NCBI GenBank assembly: GCA_002067555.1
Contig: MVQQ01000234.1
Location: forward strand, 1 to 13,072
Source of the DNA: Syntrophorhabdus sp. PtaB.Bin184
GTDB lineage: Bacteria > Desulfobacterota > Syntrophorhabdia > Syntrophorhabdales > Syntrophorhabdaceae
Length of the DNA stretch: 13,072 nt
Direction of reading: 5' to 3'
Below the pieces are notes generated by a model. That model worked only from the letters and a program-made list of their open reading frames with translations. It was not told the DNA's origin and searched no databases. Position numbers and translations under genes: made by a program. Of this stretch, positions 12,859 through 13,072 are shown one piece after another (within the stretch, counting starts at the first letter, position 1; every line of letters begins with the position of its first letter).

Positions 12859-13071
12859 GGGATAGGGAGGGAGGGGAACGTTACCATACGTATCGAAATA
12901 TATTTCCTCCAACGGATATTGAAATTGAACATACGGAATCCCTTCTGTTCCCTTCTCTATCCTACCTTCTCGCGAGCCAGGAAATAAAAATCTTTTCCCT
13001 CTCCGTAGCTTTCGAAGATTTCGGGTAATAACTTCCCAGGTACAGCCGTCGTACGAACGAATAAAGAGAAA
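12832..13071 (-). pseudogene. QueA-like N-terminal-domain remnant (partial, right edge)
   Basis: An uninterrupted minus-strand frame of 79 codons runs from the right edge to TAA at 12832-12834. Its translation has WEVITRNLRKLRRGKRFLF, then YVQFQY, then YGNVPLPPY. QueA (S-adenosylmethionine:tRNA ribosyltransferase-isomerase, which makes the epoxyqueuosine precursor) shows the same order: [KR]WE-x-L-x-[RK]-x-x-[RK]-[RK]-[LV]-[RK]-x-G, then F-x-Y, then G-x-[VM]-PLPPY. In real QueA PLPPY is followed by I-[KR] and some 200 more residues; here the frame ends 10 residues later, and no continuation appears in other frames. The stretch is AT-rich, with codons such as ATA, TAT and AGA, unlike its GC-rich neighbours. 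It is most likely a truncated gene. The 5' part is beyond the window. The family match is by eye and needs a search. Confidence 0.5.
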
Positions 13072-13072
13072 T

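Noticed and set aside
12962..13072. Alternative 36-codon minus-strand frame open to the right edge
   Set aside because: It overlaps the longer QueA-like frame, is short, and shows no recognisable motif.
1..13072. CRISPR array, tRNA/rRNA genes, insertion sequences, integrases
   Set aside because: No regularly spaced identical repeats, no cloverleaf-like tRNA sequence and no transposase or integrase motifs were seen on either strand.

Overview
The window looks like chromosomal DNA of a GC-rich (about 58-60 %) anaerobic, motile, Gram-negative-type bacterium, most likely of the former Deltaproteobacteria (Desulfobacterota, Syntrophorhabdales-like). The hints are a siroheme decarboxylase (alternative heme pathway), a ferredoxin:disulfide reductase with a rubredoxin domain, a DUF362 protein, and a sigma-28-type promoter in front of a motility-type peptide. 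The lineage is inferred from gene content, not proven. No tRNA, rRNA, CRISPR array, transposase or phage gene was seen.

Layout: 1-2062 (minus) is a tightly packed operon reading glutaredoxin-like protein > FTR-type disulfide reductase/rubredoxin fusion > AhbA/AhbB-family siroheme decarboxylase > polA (cut by the left edge). The first two junctions are 4-bp ATGA overlaps. 2222-2554 (plus) is a small secreted cysteine-rich protein. It converges on a class III nucleotidyl cyclase-like protein (2661-3644, minus), and the gap between them is filled by a long hairpin built of 9-nt repeats. 3689-6328 (minus) is a type II P-type cation ATPase. Its 446-nt leader (6329-6774) is the most notable region: two yybP-ykoY (Mn2+) riboswitch aptamers in tandem. 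The upstream one is wired to a terminator and the downstream one appears to sequester the ATPase ribosome binding site. A short ORF and a candidate second promoter lie between them. 6775-9336 (minus) is a membrane hybrid histidine kinase and 9435-9761 (minus) a small unknown protein.

9921-10658 (plus) is a FabG-like SDR. It converges on a GNAT-DUF362-cysteine-rich fusion (10743-12497, minus), again with the same 9-nt-repeat hairpin filling the gap. 12611-12814 (minus) is a YjfB-like putative motility peptide with a near-consensus sigma-28 promoter. That promoter overlaps the end of an AT-rich reading frame (12832-13071, minus) that resembles the N-terminal domain of QueA and stops abruptly, so it is probably a broken gene.

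Functionally the window holds three themes: reductant/heme metabolism (glutaredoxin-FDR-Ahb), metal-ion homeostasis under Mn2+ RNA control (ATPase), and signalling/motility (hybrid kinase, cyclase-like protein, YjfB-like peptide). All family calls come from reading motifs; no database search was run.
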